From contig CAWCGF010000014.1 of the NCBI GenBank assembly GCA_963794955.1, positions 32,663 through 96,662 of the forward strand: DNA of 64,000 bases, read 5' to 3'. Each line of letters begins with the position of its first letter. Position 1 is the first letter of the stretch. The position numbers were made by a program, and so were the translations under genes. The DNA is from JAFDVL01 sp963794955. GTDB taxonomy: Bacteria; Acidobacteriota; Blastocatellia; RBC074. Below are positions 35,199 to 44,189 of the stretch, piece by piece. A model generated the notes under the pieces. The model had not been told where the DNA came from, did not search any database, and saw nothing but the letters and a program-made list of their open reading frames with translations.

Positions 35199-35489
35199 GC
35201 CTCTCACTATATTCAAATTACTTTTCCCGTCAAGCACTTTATTCTATAAAGCGCATTTCCCAAAGGAAGCAGAAGTAAATCAACGACTGCGCCGCTTAGG
35301 AAAAAGTTGAAGCGGGACGAGAAACATGTTGACGCTTCAGGATTTGGCGGCTAATATCTCGGCTGCGTCAGAAGCAATCCTCCAAATTTACAGAAATAAT
35401 TCACTCTTGCTTCACGCAAACTGCTATTCCTTTTGACCTCACTTTCGGCAAATTTTCAGGTCGTTTTTAGGAAGCCGCTTCGTATCTGA
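35199..35489. other. leader and intergenic region before the structured RNA candidate
   Basis: Contains interleaved complementary pairs, TGACGC (35330-35335) with GCGTCA (35365-35370) and AGGATT (35339-35344) with AATCCT (35376-35381), a possible pseudoknot. No gene or IS is seen. This stretch may hold the promoter of the leftward membrane-protein gene and of the RNA. Confidence 0.35.
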
Positions 35490-35870
35490 GCACTTACCCT
35501 TCGCGGGTTTCACTGGGATAAGCTATGAGTTGAAAGAATCTCTCCAGCGGAGGGAATCATCGCTCAAGCTTATGATGAATGTTCCTCACCCCAAGTATTG
35601 CCCGTTGCCAGCGGTCGCGGTGATTTGAGCTAGGTCGTGGTTGCTCCCGCAATTACGGTTGTCGCCCTGTGGTGCCCCATCGCGTGCGACATTCCCTAGC
35701 TCATCACTGACAGCAACGGGTTTACAAAGGTCGGCGTTCGCCTGGGATCTATAGATACGCTGACCTTTGATCCCCCGAGGCATTCATGCCTCGGTGATCC
35801 AGTGGGCTGCGCCCGCGCGACTAGGGGCGCAGCCATTGGATAGGCGCAGGAACGGCGCTGAAACTCCTAC
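35490..35870 (+). ncRNA. candidate structured RNA, unassigned class
   Basis: Dense set of helices in a region with no plausible protein. Hairpin 35539-35545/35549-35555. Long-range stem 35601-35608/35713-35720 (8 bp perfect) encloses 35627-35634/35695-35702 (8 bp) plus 35620-35624/35703-35707 (5 bp, 2-base bulge) and 35661-35665/35686-35690. Then 35726-35737/35757-35768 (12 bp, one G-U), 35775-35782/35787-35794 (8 bp) and 35805-35814/35825-35834 (10 bp perfect), extended by 35797-35801/35837-35841. The G-U pairs at 35733-35761 and in the first hairpin would be C-A mismatches on the other strand, favouring plus-strand transcription. I see no tmRNA, RNase P or SRP signature. An orphan IscB-type omega (HEARO) RNA is one idea, without proof. 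Confidence 0.6.
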
Positions 35871-36242
35871 CCTTTTAGACAAACCATTGAAACGTGAATT
35901 TAGACGATGAATTTGTGAAACCTATCTGAGACTATGGCGTGAAAGAGGTCGTGTTTCGAGTAAATCCTAGTTTTACTAACAGCTAGGTTACGAGCAACCA
36001 AGCTTCCCTAATAGTGGCGGCCTCTGAAGAGAAAAACAAGCTGGCTTCGGTCAACTTAGCTGTGGTATAGTTTGGCTCCGAGTTAACTGGAATCAGCCCT
36101 TCCATTAATCTCCAGATGCTCTTAAAATTATCCACCGTACTGACAAAAGAAGTTATCGCGTCCCCCTTCAATCGCAGGTCCCACATTTGATAATGCTGAG
36201 TTCGACACTTCAGTAATGAACGGAAACGGAAAGTAAGATCAC
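35871..36242. other. intergenic region before the secretion operon
   Basis: About 370 bases with no gene. A TATAGT at 36066 could be a -10 element, but no matching -35 is seen. GGAAAG before 36243 is the ribosome binding site for the GspF-like gene. Confidence 0.35.
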
Positions 36243-37457
36243 ATGGCAGAGTTCATTTGCAGGCTTGGAACCCCAGCCGGAGAAATCGTAACCCGCACGG
36301 TAGAAGGGTTATCCCTGGATGAATTGCGCCTGCGGTTAAATAATGAAGGCTATAGTATCTTTTCCGTTGAATCGGCAGGGGGGGTCACCTCGCTGCTGGG
36401 CAAATCAAATCGCCACGTCAAAATTAAAATGGATGACTTCTTGCTCTTCAACCAGCAATTAGCCGCGCTCATCCATGCGGGATTACCCGTGTTGCAATCC
36501 ATTCAGATGCTGCGTCATCGCTCCCCCAGCCCCAAGCTGCGTGAAGTGTTGGGAGATGTCGAATCACGCATTAAGTCTGGGGTAGCCTTATCAGAATCCT
36601 TCGCTGCACAAGGCGAAACTTTTCCGAAAATTTATATTGCGTCAATCCTGGCGGGGGAGCGGTCTGGCAACCTGGATGAAATTTTACGTCGGTATGTGAT
36701 CTATACAAAAGCAATGGCAGCGATTCGACGGAAATTGCGCAGCGCACTGACGTATCCAGTTATCCTGCTGAGCGCCTCCGTTATCTTAATTGCTGTCTTG
36801 ACGACTTATGTGATTCCGCAATTTTCCTCCATTTATGACAATGTTGGGACCAAACTTCCGTGGATCACCGAGATGGTTGTCGGTCTATCCTCTGCCGTTC
36901 GTAACAATCTGCTCTGGTTAGTTCCTACCATTGTCATCTCGATCTTCGGTCTTTGGTCGTGGCGCAAAACAGAAAACGGGCGACGCACGATGGATCGGAT
37001 GATCTTGCGGATTCCGATTGTGGGCGAGTTAGTGCGACAGATGACCACAGCGCAATTTACCCGCAGCCTGGCAACATTGCTGGCAGGCGGGATTACGCTG
37101 GTCGAAGCCTTTCAGATTGCCTTGGCTTCAATCACCAATCGGGAATTGCTACGCATTTCCGAACCAGCTTTGCCGAAGGTTCGTGAGGGAAAACCCTTTA
37201 CCGAAAGTTTGGCAGGCGCAGGCTGGGTGCCGGAATTAGCGATAGATATGATTGGTGTGGGGGAACGTTCCGGTTCGTTGCGCGAAATGCTGGAAGAGGT
37301 TTCCGGGTTTTATGACGCTGAGACCGAAGTCAAACTAGGGCAACTCACCACCTTCATCGAGCCAGCCATTCTTATTTCGATGGGGGCAGTTGTCGTGACG
37401 ATTCTGCTGGCGATTTATCTGCCATTGCTGACAATGATGGGCAATGCAGGCAAATGA
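36243..37457 (+). CDS. gspF: type II secretion system F family inner-membrane protein (GspF/PilC)
   Basis: Polytopic inner-membrane platform protein of type II secretion or type IV pilus assembly. 404 residues, full length. Two T2SF domains are visible: the first around DFLLFNQQLAALIHAGLPVLQSI, the second around TTAQFTRSLATLLAGGITLVEAF. Three membrane segments lie near residues 170-195, 223-241 and 378-399. It opens an operon that continues with the ATPase 44 bases later, the secretin, two pseudopilins and a PilM/GspL-like protein. Whether the machine secretes proteins or builds a pilus cannot be decided here. Confidence 0.92.
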   Translation: MAEFICRLGTPAGEIVTRTVEGLSLDELRLRLNNEGYSIFSVESAGGVTSLLGKSNRHVKIKMDDFLLFNQQLAALIHAGLPVLQSIQMLRHRSPSPKLREVLGDVESRIKSGVALSESFAAQGETFPKIYIASILAGERSGNLDEILRRYVIYTKAMAAIRRKLRSALTYPVILLSASVILIAVLTTYVIPQFSSIYDNVGTKLPWITEMVVGLSSAVRNNLLWLVPTIVISIFGLWSWRKTENGRRTMDRMILRIPIVGELVRQMTTAQFTRSLATLLAGGITLVEAFQIALASITNRELLRISEPALPKVREGKPFTESLAGAGWVPELAIDMIGVGERSGSLREMLEEVSGFYDAETEVKLGQLTTFIEPAILISMGAVVVTILLAIYLPLLTMMGNAGK

Positions 37458-37501
37458 TAAAGGGCGATGATTTAGCGCAGTAGTTAATTACCAATTCAAT
37501 C

Positions 37502-39127
37502 ATGGCAGAAGCGAAAGAAAAAATTACTCAAATAGCCGAACAAGCCCACGCGGAGCAACTGGCCACGCGCTATCGCTTGAACTTCGTAGATTTAGAAAAA
37601 TTTCCGATTGATTATGCGCTCGTACAATCACTGCCTGTTGACATGATGCTGCGGAACAAGTTCGTTCCGCTGCAAAAAGAAAACGGACACATGGTGATTG
37701 CCATGGCGGACCCGTCCGACATTCCGCTGCTGGATGAATTACGAGCACAGCTCAAAATCCAACTCCGGCCTGCTGTGGCTACTCGCACCGCCATCGAAGC
37801 GGTACTGAGGAAAGCAGACGCTTCAGATCGCGTATTTGCCGAAGCAACCGAAGGCTTTCGCGCCTCGCTTATCAAAGAGACGGAAGGCGGCGGAGAAGAG
37901 ATTGTTGATCTGGAGCGATTATCCAGCGATGCCGAGATGTCGCCGATTATCCGACTGGTAGACACGGTGGTCTTCACGGCGCTCGAAAAACGGGCTTCGG
38001 ATATTCACATCGAAACACGCGATACGGACGTGGCCGTACGCTATCGTATTGACGGCGCGTTGTATGAAGCGGGCGAGCCGATTGACATCAAGCATCACCA
38101 AACGATCATTTCCCGCATCAAGGTCATGTCCGAATTGGACATTGCCGAACGTCGCGTGCCGCAAGATGGTCGCTTTCGGATGCGGATCAAAGGTCGTCGT
38201 GTGGATTTCCGTGTTTCTATCATTCCATCAGTGTATGGCGAAGATGCCGTGATTCGTATCCTCGATAAGGAACAAATCAACGAAGACTTTAAAGATTTAA
38301 AATTGGATGTCGTCGGCTTTGACCCGACCTTGCTCGCAGGCTTTCGTCGGTTTATTCATGAACCCTACGGCATGGTGCTGGTTACGGGGCCAACCGGTTC
38401 GGGGAAGACAACGACGCTGTATGCGGCGCTGAATGAAATTCGCAATGATGAAGACAAGATCATCACGATTGAAGACCCGGTCGAATATCAATTGCGTGGC
38501 GTCATGCAAATTCAGGTGAATGAGAAGAAAGGGCTGACGTTTGCGCGCGGACTGCGTTCGATGTTGCGCCACGATCCTGACAAAATCATGGTCGGCGAAA
38601 TTCGTGACAATGAAACCGCGCAAATTGCGATCAACTCCGCACTCACCGGACACCTTGTGTTTACGACCGTCCACGCTAACAACGTGATTGACGTCATTGG
38701 GCGCTTTATGAATATGGGCGTCGAAGTCTATAACTTTGTGTCAGCACTCAACTGTGTTTTGGCGCAACGCCTGGTGCGCATGCTATGCGCACGCTGCAAA
38801 GAGCTATATCGTCCAACTGAAGAAGAATTTAATGAATCCGGCCTGCTTTCCGCGCGTTACACAGAACAGGCATTCTATCGCAGTGTGGGTTGCGAGGTTT
38901 GCAATCACACTGGCTATCGAGGCCGTACGGCCATCCACGAATTACTCGACCTCTCGGATAACATTCGAGAGTTGATTATTGCGCGTCGGCCCGGGTCTGA
39001 AGTCCGACGTGCCGCCCGCGAAGAAGGCTTGGGCAGCTTGCGCGAATCGGCGCTCCGCCTGGTGTTTGAAGGGCAAACTACTTTGCACGAAATCAACCGC
39101 GTCACATTTGTCGAACCAGTAAACTAG
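37502..39127 (+). CDS. gspE: GspE/PulE family secretion ATPase
   Basis: Cytosolic hexameric ATPase powering pseudopilus or pilus assembly, 541 residues. An N-terminal T2SSE_N domain is followed by the ATPase domain with Walker A GPTGSGKTTT near residue 296, the Asp box ITIEDPVEYQL, Walker B MVGEIRDNETAQIAI and the His box TGHLVFTTVHANN. A zinc-finger CxxC pair is intact (CARCKELY near 427 and CEVCNHTGYRGR near 463). Second gene of the secretion operon. Confidence 0.95.
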   Translation: MAEAKEKITQIAEQAHAEQLATRYRLNFVDLEKFPIDYALVQSLPVDMMLRNKFVPLQKENGHMVIAMADPSDIPLLDELRAQLKIQLRPAVATRTAIEAVLRKADASDRVFAEATEGFRASLIKETEGGGEEIVDLERLSSDAEMSPIIRLVDTVVFTALEKRASDIHIETRDTDVAVRYRIDGALYEAGEPIDIKHHQTIISRIKVMSELDIAERRVPQDGRFRMRIKGRRVDFRVSIIPSVYGEDAVIRILDKEQINEDFKDLKLDVVGFDPTLLAGFRRFIHEPYGMVLVTGPTGSGKTTTLYAALNEIRNDEDKIITIEDPVEYQLRGVMQIQVNEKKGLTFARGLRSMLRHDPDKIMVGEIRDNETAQIAINSALTGHLVFTTVHANNVIDVIGRFMNMGVEVYNFVSALNCVLAQRLVRMLCARCKELYRPTEEEFNESGLLSARYTEQAFYRSVGCEVCNHTGYRGRTAIHELLDLSDNIRELIIARRPGSEVRRAAREEGLGSLRESALRLVFEGQTTLHEINRVTFVEPVN

Positions 39128-39197
39128 CTGTGGGGAGAAGGAGCCATCGTCGCAGATGACTCGCAGCCCCTGGCCCTACTAGCGAAGGTCAATTGTT

Positions 39198-42100
39198 ATG
39201 AGAAAACAAATCAATTTCCGAACTGTACTCACATTCCTCATCATTGTGTGTCTCAGTCTTCCCTTCCCAGTATTTGCCGATAAAGTAGATACGAAAAAAG
39301 CCAAAAAGAATTTTTCGGAAGGAATGAAGTATGAGGTGGAGGAAAAATGGGACTTGGCTGCCCAGGCTTTTCTTTTGGCGGCGGTAGCAGACCCTGGTAA
39401 TGTTGAATACAAGCTCCACATGCGGCGCGCAATGGAACAGGCCTCGCGCATGTTCGGCAAACGCGGCGACACATTTGCTGCGGAGAATGATTTTGCGAGC
39501 GCCTATACAGCATACAAACAGGCCTTTGCTTACGATCAAACGAACGAAGTGATGTTTGTAAAAATGAAGCGGATGATTGAGTTGCAAAAAGCGGCTGCCG
39601 GGCTTGGTGATTCGCCGAAAATCAATCCTAGTACGGGGAGCTATCTGCCCACCAGCGCGGATGTCGCAGCGCCACAACAGCAACGCTCCCGCTCGAAAGA
39701 CTTGGCCACAGTAATCCATTATAAAGACCAACCGCTCAAAGGTGTCATTCAAAACATTGCTAAGCAACTTAACCTCAATGTCATTTTTGATGAGACCTTC
39801 CGTGATGAACCGAAATACAACCTGGAGCTGCAAAACACGACGTTATCGCGCGCGTTGGATTTCATTTTTATCCAGAAGAAATTGACCTTCGAGCAATTGG
39901 ATCGCCGGACAATATTGATCTACTTCGATAACCCCACCAATCGGCAGCGTTTTGAACGGCTGTTGGTCAAGACCTTCTACATCAACAACGCCAAACTTGA
40001 AGAAGCGCGCCAAGTGGTGCAGCAAATGTTACAGGGGGGCGGCGCAGGTCTGATGCGGCAAATTGCCGCGTCCGTACAATTGAATGCGCTGATTGTCCGT
40101 GCTCCGGCAGAAGACCTCAAAATGGTGCAGGACGTGCTGGAAAGCATTGATAAGAATCGCGCTGAAGTCGCAGTTGATGTGGAAATTTATGAGGTCACAC
40201 ATAACACCAGTCAACAAATAGGCAATCAGGTAGCGATTGATCCGCTTACCGCCAGTGTGCCTATTCGCACGGTTGATGCCCGCGGCAATGTCACGACCAC
40301 TTACCGAGAAGGCCCCTCAGGCGGCCTGAATAATCTGGGCGGCATTGGGCAAAGCTTATTGTCGGCAGCCGCTGTGATTGGGGGGAACACACTTGGCATT
40401 GGTACCGGTTTCGGCGCTTTATTAGCTGCGCCGCCAACAACCTTGAGTCTCTTGCAAAACAAGACCAATGCGAAATTAGTCAGCCGCGTCAATATCCACG
40501 CGATTGATGGACAGTCGAATAAAACTAATGTTGGGCGTCGCGTCCCTGTGAATCTTGGTTATTCCTATCCGCAAGGCGTTTATGCGGGAAATACCACTAC
40601 GCCGGGTGGGATAGGAACGACTACAGGTGCTGGTGGTTTGGGCGGCGCGTTGGGTGGTCTGGGCGGAGGATTTGGCGGTGGCATCAGCAGCTTCCAATAT
40701 CAGGATGTGGGCTTGAATATTGACATCACGCCCACTGTTACAAATGAAGGCTATATCGAAATGAAGATGACGCTGGAGTCTTCTTCTGTCGTACCGGGTT
40801 CGGGTGGTTCGACGCAAACACCGGAATTTACACAGCGCAAGCTGACGACGATTTCGCGGGTGCTGGACGGCAGGACCGCTGTTGTGGCAGGCGTACAACA
40901 GCAAACTAAAACCGACGGACGCAGCACGATTCCGGTGATCGGCATGATTCCGATTTTAGGCCGCTTTGTTACCACGCCGAAAGAATCGGCGGATATGAGC
41001 GATATTGTGATCACGGTCACCCCGCATATTATTCGCGCTCCTCAGCTAGAGAAAAAAGACCATCAGGCCAAAGATAGCGGCACCGGCCTGGGGGGCAACT
41101 TTGTGAGCATTGAGCAAGTCGTGATGCGCGCCCAGGACGAAGATGACCAGGATCGTCGCATCATCGCTGCGCAACAAGGTCAGCCACTACCCGCGCAACC
41201 GACAGAAACCGTGACAACGGTTTCCGCGCCCATAACACAACCTGCTGCGCCCGTTGTTCCGGCTGTCGTCCAACAATTACAACCAACGCCAGTGACGGCG
41301 AAGGCGGAAGATACCCAGGTAAAACCGCAGCCCGCAGTAGATCAGCCTGCGAATAAACAAGAACCGAAGCAAACTAAAGAACCGGAGCCAGAGAATAACA
41401 ACGTAATTAATGAAGCTAATACTGATGATGGGGGCGTTCCTCCGCCGACGTTTGAACCGCCGCCCGGCTATTCGCCCAGATTGATGCCGCCCTCTATCAC
41501 GCCCGAACAACGAGCGGCGTATGAGGAAGCACGTGCTAAAGCGGCAGAAGAGGCGAGAAAGAATCCGCCGCCTGCGCCTGATCCGACTAAAGACCAAGGC
41601 GTACCAGCACCAACTTTCGAGCCACCTCCGGGTTATTCACCCAAATTAACTCCTCCGGTAAAACCCAAAAAAGAGAAGGAAAAATCCGCATCTCCGCAAT
41701 CCGCTCAGAATGAGTCCAAAGAACTGAGCCTGGCGGCCCCGCCCTCGACTGCGATTGAAGTTTCAGCGACTGAGATGTCGTCGAATGCGGGAACCTCCCC
41801 ACCGCTTGGACTGAGCCTTAAGCTCAAAGAAAAGAAATTGCAGATGGGAGAAACCTTCATCGTAGTAGTTTCCGTGGATGGCAAGTCCAAAATGACCGGC
41901 GCGAATATTGCGCTGAACTACAATACCAATTTGCTGCAACTTAAATCAGTGCGTGATGGAGGAATGTTGGGAAGAAACCCGGATATGACCCAGCAAGAGA
42001 AAAACGGCAAGCTGATTGTCAGTGTGCAACAAGTAAGTGATCGCGTTACCCCTGTCATGGCGAATGGCAAGTTACTCATCCTCGAATTTAAAGCTATCGG

Positions 42101-42236
42101 CGTTGGGCAAACGATGATCGGGTTTAATGCGGATGAGACACGATTCCTGGTGGCGGATAAAACCAGTCCGCAATTCAGTGTTGCGCCCGTACAATTTGAA
42201 ATCAGCCGCGAGGCCATTTCTAAACTGACGAAATAA
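39198..42236 (+). CDS. gspD: secretin (GspD-like) with N-terminal TPR-like and C-terminal cohesin domain
   Basis: Outer-membrane pore of the type II/IV pilus machine, unusually long at 1012 residues. Signal peptide 1-27 (PFPVFA). Helical TPR-like repeats cover about 30-140. An STN/N-type domain covers about 170-245 (KDQPLKGVIQNIAKQLN), then a second N domain, and the secretin core runs to about 610 (VGLNIDITPTV, GRSTIPVIGMIPILGR). A Gly-rich loop (AGGLGGALGGLGGGFGGG) sits in the pore region. A Pro/Gln/Glu-rich linker has two copies of PTFEPPPGYSP (about 751 and 807). The last 140 residues (from LGLSLKLKEKKLQMGETF) form a cohesin-like sandwich. Confidence 0.9.
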   Translation: MRKQINFRTVLTFLIIVCLSLPFPVFADKVDTKKAKKNFSEGMKYEVEEKWDLAAQAFLLAAVADPGNVEYKLHMRRAMEQASRMFGKRGDTFAAENDFASAYTAYKQAFAYDQTNEVMFVKMKRMIELQKAAAGLGDSPKINPSTGSYLPTSADVAAPQQQRSRSKDLATVIHYKDQPLKGVIQNIAKQLNLNVIFDETFRDEPKYNLELQNTTLSRALDFIFIQKKLTFEQLDRRTILIYFDNPTNRQRFERLLVKTFYINNAKLEEARQVVQQMLQGGGAGLMRQIAASVQLNALIVRAPAEDLKMVQDVLESIDKNRAEVAVDVEIYEVTHNTSQQIGNQVAIDPLTASVPIRTVDARGNVTTTYREGPSGGLNNLGGIGQSLLSAAAVIGGNTLGIGTGFGALLAAPPTTLSLLQNKTNAKLVSRVNIHAIDGQSNKTNVGRRVPVNLGYSYPQGVYAGNTTTPGGIGTTTGAGGLGGALGGLGGGFGGGISSFQYQDVGLNIDITPTVTNEGYIEMKMTLESSSVVPGSGGSTQTPEFTQRKLTTISRVLDGRTAVVAGVQQQTKTDGRSTIPVIGMIPILGRFVTTPKESADMSDIVITVTPHIIRAPQLEKKDHQAKDSGTGLGGNFVSIEQVVMRAQDEDDQDRRIIAAQQGQPLPAQPTETVTTVSAPITQPAAPVVPAVVQQLQPTPVTAKAEDTQVKPQPAVDQPANKQEPKQTKEPEPENNNVINEANTDDGGVPPPTFEPPPGYSPRLMPPSITPEQRAAYEEARAKAAEEARKNPPPAPDPTKDQGVPAPTFEPPPGYSPKLTPPVKPKKEKEKSASPQSAQNESKELSLAAPPSTAIEVSATEMSSNAGTSPPLGLSLKLKEKKLQMGETFIVVVSVDGKSKMTGANIALNYNTNLLQLKSVRDGGMLGRNPDMTQQEKNGKLIVSVQQVSDRVTPVMANGKLLILEFKAIGVGQTMIGFNADETRFLVADKTSPQFSVAPVQFEISREAISKLTK

Positions 42237-42246
42237 TCACGGGAAA

Positions 42247-42741
42247 ATGAAAGATTTAATTCCGCAATCCGCAATCCGCAATCCGCAATCCGCCGGTTTT
42301 TCCCTGCTGGAGTTGATCATCACGTTGGCGATTCTTTCTATTCTGGTAACTGCTGTAGTGCCCTTGACCAAGAATAATCTCAAACGGCAACGGGAATATG
42401 AACTGAAGCAAACCCTGCGGGAAATTCGTCAGGCGATTGATCGCTACAATGTAGATTGTCGGAATGGCCAGGTCGGGCCGTTGGATCGCAAAGTGAATGA
42501 CGAATTTTATCCACCGACCTTTGAAACCCTGGTCGAAGGCATTACGCCCCCGAATACAACCCGCAAGATTCGGTATTTACGCCGGATGCCAAGAGACCCG
42601 ATTACGGGCAAGGAGGAATGGGGATTTCGTTCTGTCCAGGATGATCCCAAATCGGATTCCTGGGGCGGTCAGAATGTTTTTGATGTTTACAGCAAAAGCG
42701 AAGAGACGGCTTTGAATGGGACGAAATATAAAGACTGGTAA
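42247..42741 (+). CDS. gspG: type II secretion pseudopilin (GspG-like) with repeat-derived leader
   Basis: Prepilin-like protein, 164 residues. The N-methylation segment FSLLELIITLAILSILV follows a Gly, so prepilin peptidase would cut G|F after a 17-residue leader. That leader (PQSAIRNPQSA) is encoded entirely by the heptamer CCGCAAT repeated four times (42262-42289), which is odd: the leader still has Lys2 for a positive charge. The C-terminal region (RMPRDPITGKEEWGF, then SDSWGGQNVFDVYS) matches GspG's calcium-site fold. 10 bases after gspD. Confidence 0.85.
   Translation: MKDLIPQSAIRNPQSAGFSLLELIITLAILSILVTAVVPLTKNNLKRQREYELKQTLREIRQAIDRYNVDCRNGQVGPLDRKVNDEFYPPTFETLVEGITPPNTTRKIRYLRRMPRDPITGKEEWGFRSVQDDPKSDSWGGQNVFDVYSKSEETALNGTKYKDW
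42262..42289 (+). repeat. CCGCAAT x4 heptamer tandem inside a coding region
   Basis: Four perfect copies of a 7-base unit, then a truncated fifth. Because 3 x 7 = 21, it encodes a 7-residue cycle (PQSAIRN). The same heptamer recurs on the minus strand inside the gene at 60.6-64.0 kb. Confidence 0.9.
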
Positions 42742-42746
42742 GAAGT

Positions 42747-43154
42747 ATGCGATTTCAAGCTACCCAAAAAGTTGGCCAACGTGGATTTACGCTGATGGAA
42801 CTTGTCATCGTCATGACGGTGATTGCGATTCTCGTTTCCATCGCCACCCCGGTGTATGTGACCCACGTCAAACGCGCGAAAGAAGTCGTGCTGATGAACG
42901 ATCTGGATGAAATGCGGCGTGGCATTGACAAATACACCGCCGATAAAGAAAAAGCGCCGCAATCCCTGCAAGATTTGGTTTCGGGCGGGTATCTGCGCCG
43001 TGTGCCGGAAGACCCTCTCACGAAATCGAATGAAACGTGGGAAATCGAAATGGATAGCGAACCCTATCGTCCAGGGGTTCCCGCCGGAATCAAAGACGTA
43101 CGGAGCGGCGCGGAAGGCACCGGAACTGATGGGCGCGCTTATAAAGAATACTAA
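42747..43154 (+). CDS. type II secretion pseudopilin (second, GspG/PilA-like)
   Basis: 135-residue prepilin-like protein, 5 bases after the previous pilin. Leader MRFQATQKVGQRG ends at Gly, then FTLMELVIVMTVIAILVSIA forms the pilin helix. DEMRRGIDKYTADKEKAPQSLQDLVSGGYL and PEDPLTKSNETWEIE are characteristic of GspG-type minor pilins. It is shorter and less related to the first than a recent duplicate would be. Part of the same operon. Confidence 0.87.
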   Translation: MRFQATQKVGQRGFTLMELVIVMTVIAILVSIATPVYVTHVKRAKEVVLMNDLDEMRRGIDKYTADKEKAPQSLQDLVSGGYLRRVPEDPLTKSNETWEIEMDSEPYRPGVPAGIKDVRSGAEGTGTDGRAYKEY

Positions 43155-43157
43155 TTT

Positions 43158-44090
43158 ATGTTCTCATCTCTTTGGAATTTCCTAACACTTCCCACTCTTC
43201 CTCGCACCACATTTGCGCTGACTCCGTCCCATCTCACCCTGCTTGAGATGCAGCGGCGAAAGGGTCATTTTCAGCCTAAAAAACTGGGCATCCAAACTTT
43301 ACCGCCCGAACTGGTGCGTGCCTCGTTGACGGAACCCAATATTTTACGCGAAGCTGATTTTATTTCCGTCCTCTCGGCGACGGCGGAGCAGGCGGGCTTT
43401 AGTCGTCGCCTCAAGCTGTCTGTCACCTTACCGGAAGGAAGCGCGCATAGCATCATCGCCACGCTTGATAACAAACCCCACTCACGGGCGGAACTCGACC
43501 AAATGTTAGTGTGGAAGATTGGCCGAGCGACTAATCTGAAGGCTACTGAAATGCGTACCTCAGTCCAACCTCTCAGTAAGCTGGAAGGGCAGCCTCGATG
43601 GTTAGTCACCGCCGTTCATAACGAGGTACTGAAACAATATGAGCGCCTCTTTTCCCAACTCGGTTGGCAAGTGGGCATGGTGCTACCGCAACATCTTGGT
43701 GAAGCGCAATGGTTAATGCGCGGAGAAGTGGAAGCCCACGAAGATCAAGTCCTCGTGAGCGTCAATGAGCAGGGGTTTGTGGTGGTGATTGTGCGCGGGC
43801 AAGAACCATTACTGATCCGCGAAGTCAGTTGTAGTGTGGAAGAGCGAGAAGATGAACTGTTTCGGCTCATGATATTTTACCGAGATCGCCTTAATCCGAC
43901 GCAACCCGTTAAGCGCATGCTGATCGTTGGAGAACCAGGCGAGCAGGGGATATTCTCGAAGGCTCTTACCGCCGCACTAGAACAAAATCCACAAAAACTC
44001 GCGCCTCTTTCGTTAGGGTTGACCTTAGAGTCATCCGCGCCATTTCATCGTCTGGCAGCGGCGACAGGACTCGCCACGTTAGCTTTTTAA
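43158..44090 (+). CDS. PilM/GspL-like assembly protein
   Basis: 310-residue protein placed last in the secretion operon, 3 bases after the pilin stop. The pattern (TFALTPSHLTLLEMQRRKGH, then LSVTLPEGSAHSIIATLDNKPHSR and VAA-like ATPase-fold strands ending HRLAAATGLATLAF) resembles the actin-like fold of PilM or the cytoplasmic part of GspL. No membrane helix is seen, so PilM is likelier. It would link the ATPase side to the pilus base. Sequence similarity is weak, so this is an inference from context and fold pattern. Confidence 0.65.
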   Translation: MFSSLWNFLTLPTLPRTTFALTPSHLTLLEMQRRKGHFQPKKLGIQTLPPELVRASLTEPNILREADFISVLSATAEQAGFSRRLKLSVTLPEGSAHSIIATLDNKPHSRAELDQMLVWKIGRATNLKATEMRTSVQPLSKLEGQPRWLVTAVHNEVLKQYERLFSQLGWQVGMVLPQHLGEAQWLMRGEVEAHEDQVLVSVNEQGFVVVIVRGQEPLLIREVSCSVEEREDELFRLMIFYRDRLNPTQPVKRMLIVGEPGEQGIFSKALTAALEQNPQKLAPLSLGLTLESSAPFHRLAAATGLATLAF

Positions 44091-44097
44091 GTAGCAA

Positions 44098-44118
44098 GAA
44101 ATTTTGCGCAAAAATTTC
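44098..44118. other. AT-rich palindrome after the secretion operon
   Basis: GAAATTTTGCGCAAAAATTTC is nearly self-complementary and starts 7 bases after the PilM-like stop. It could be a weak terminator or a protein-binding site. A TATAAT lies at 44130-44135, 55 bases before the cytochrome gene, but without a good -35. Confidence 0.45.
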
Positions 44119-44189
44119 AGAGTTCACGCTATAATCCGCGCTTTCAATTACGCCCCACAAAACCTCACATTCGGAGAAGTTACATATTT

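Noticed and set aside
35575..35850. tmRNA, RNase P RNA or SRP RNA
   Set aside because: None of the conserved core sequences (tRNA-like end, P4 consensus, SRP helix 8) is visible.
44130..44135. TATAAT as a promoter for the cytochrome gene
   Set aside because: No -35 element at proper spacing; mentioned only within the palindrome entry.
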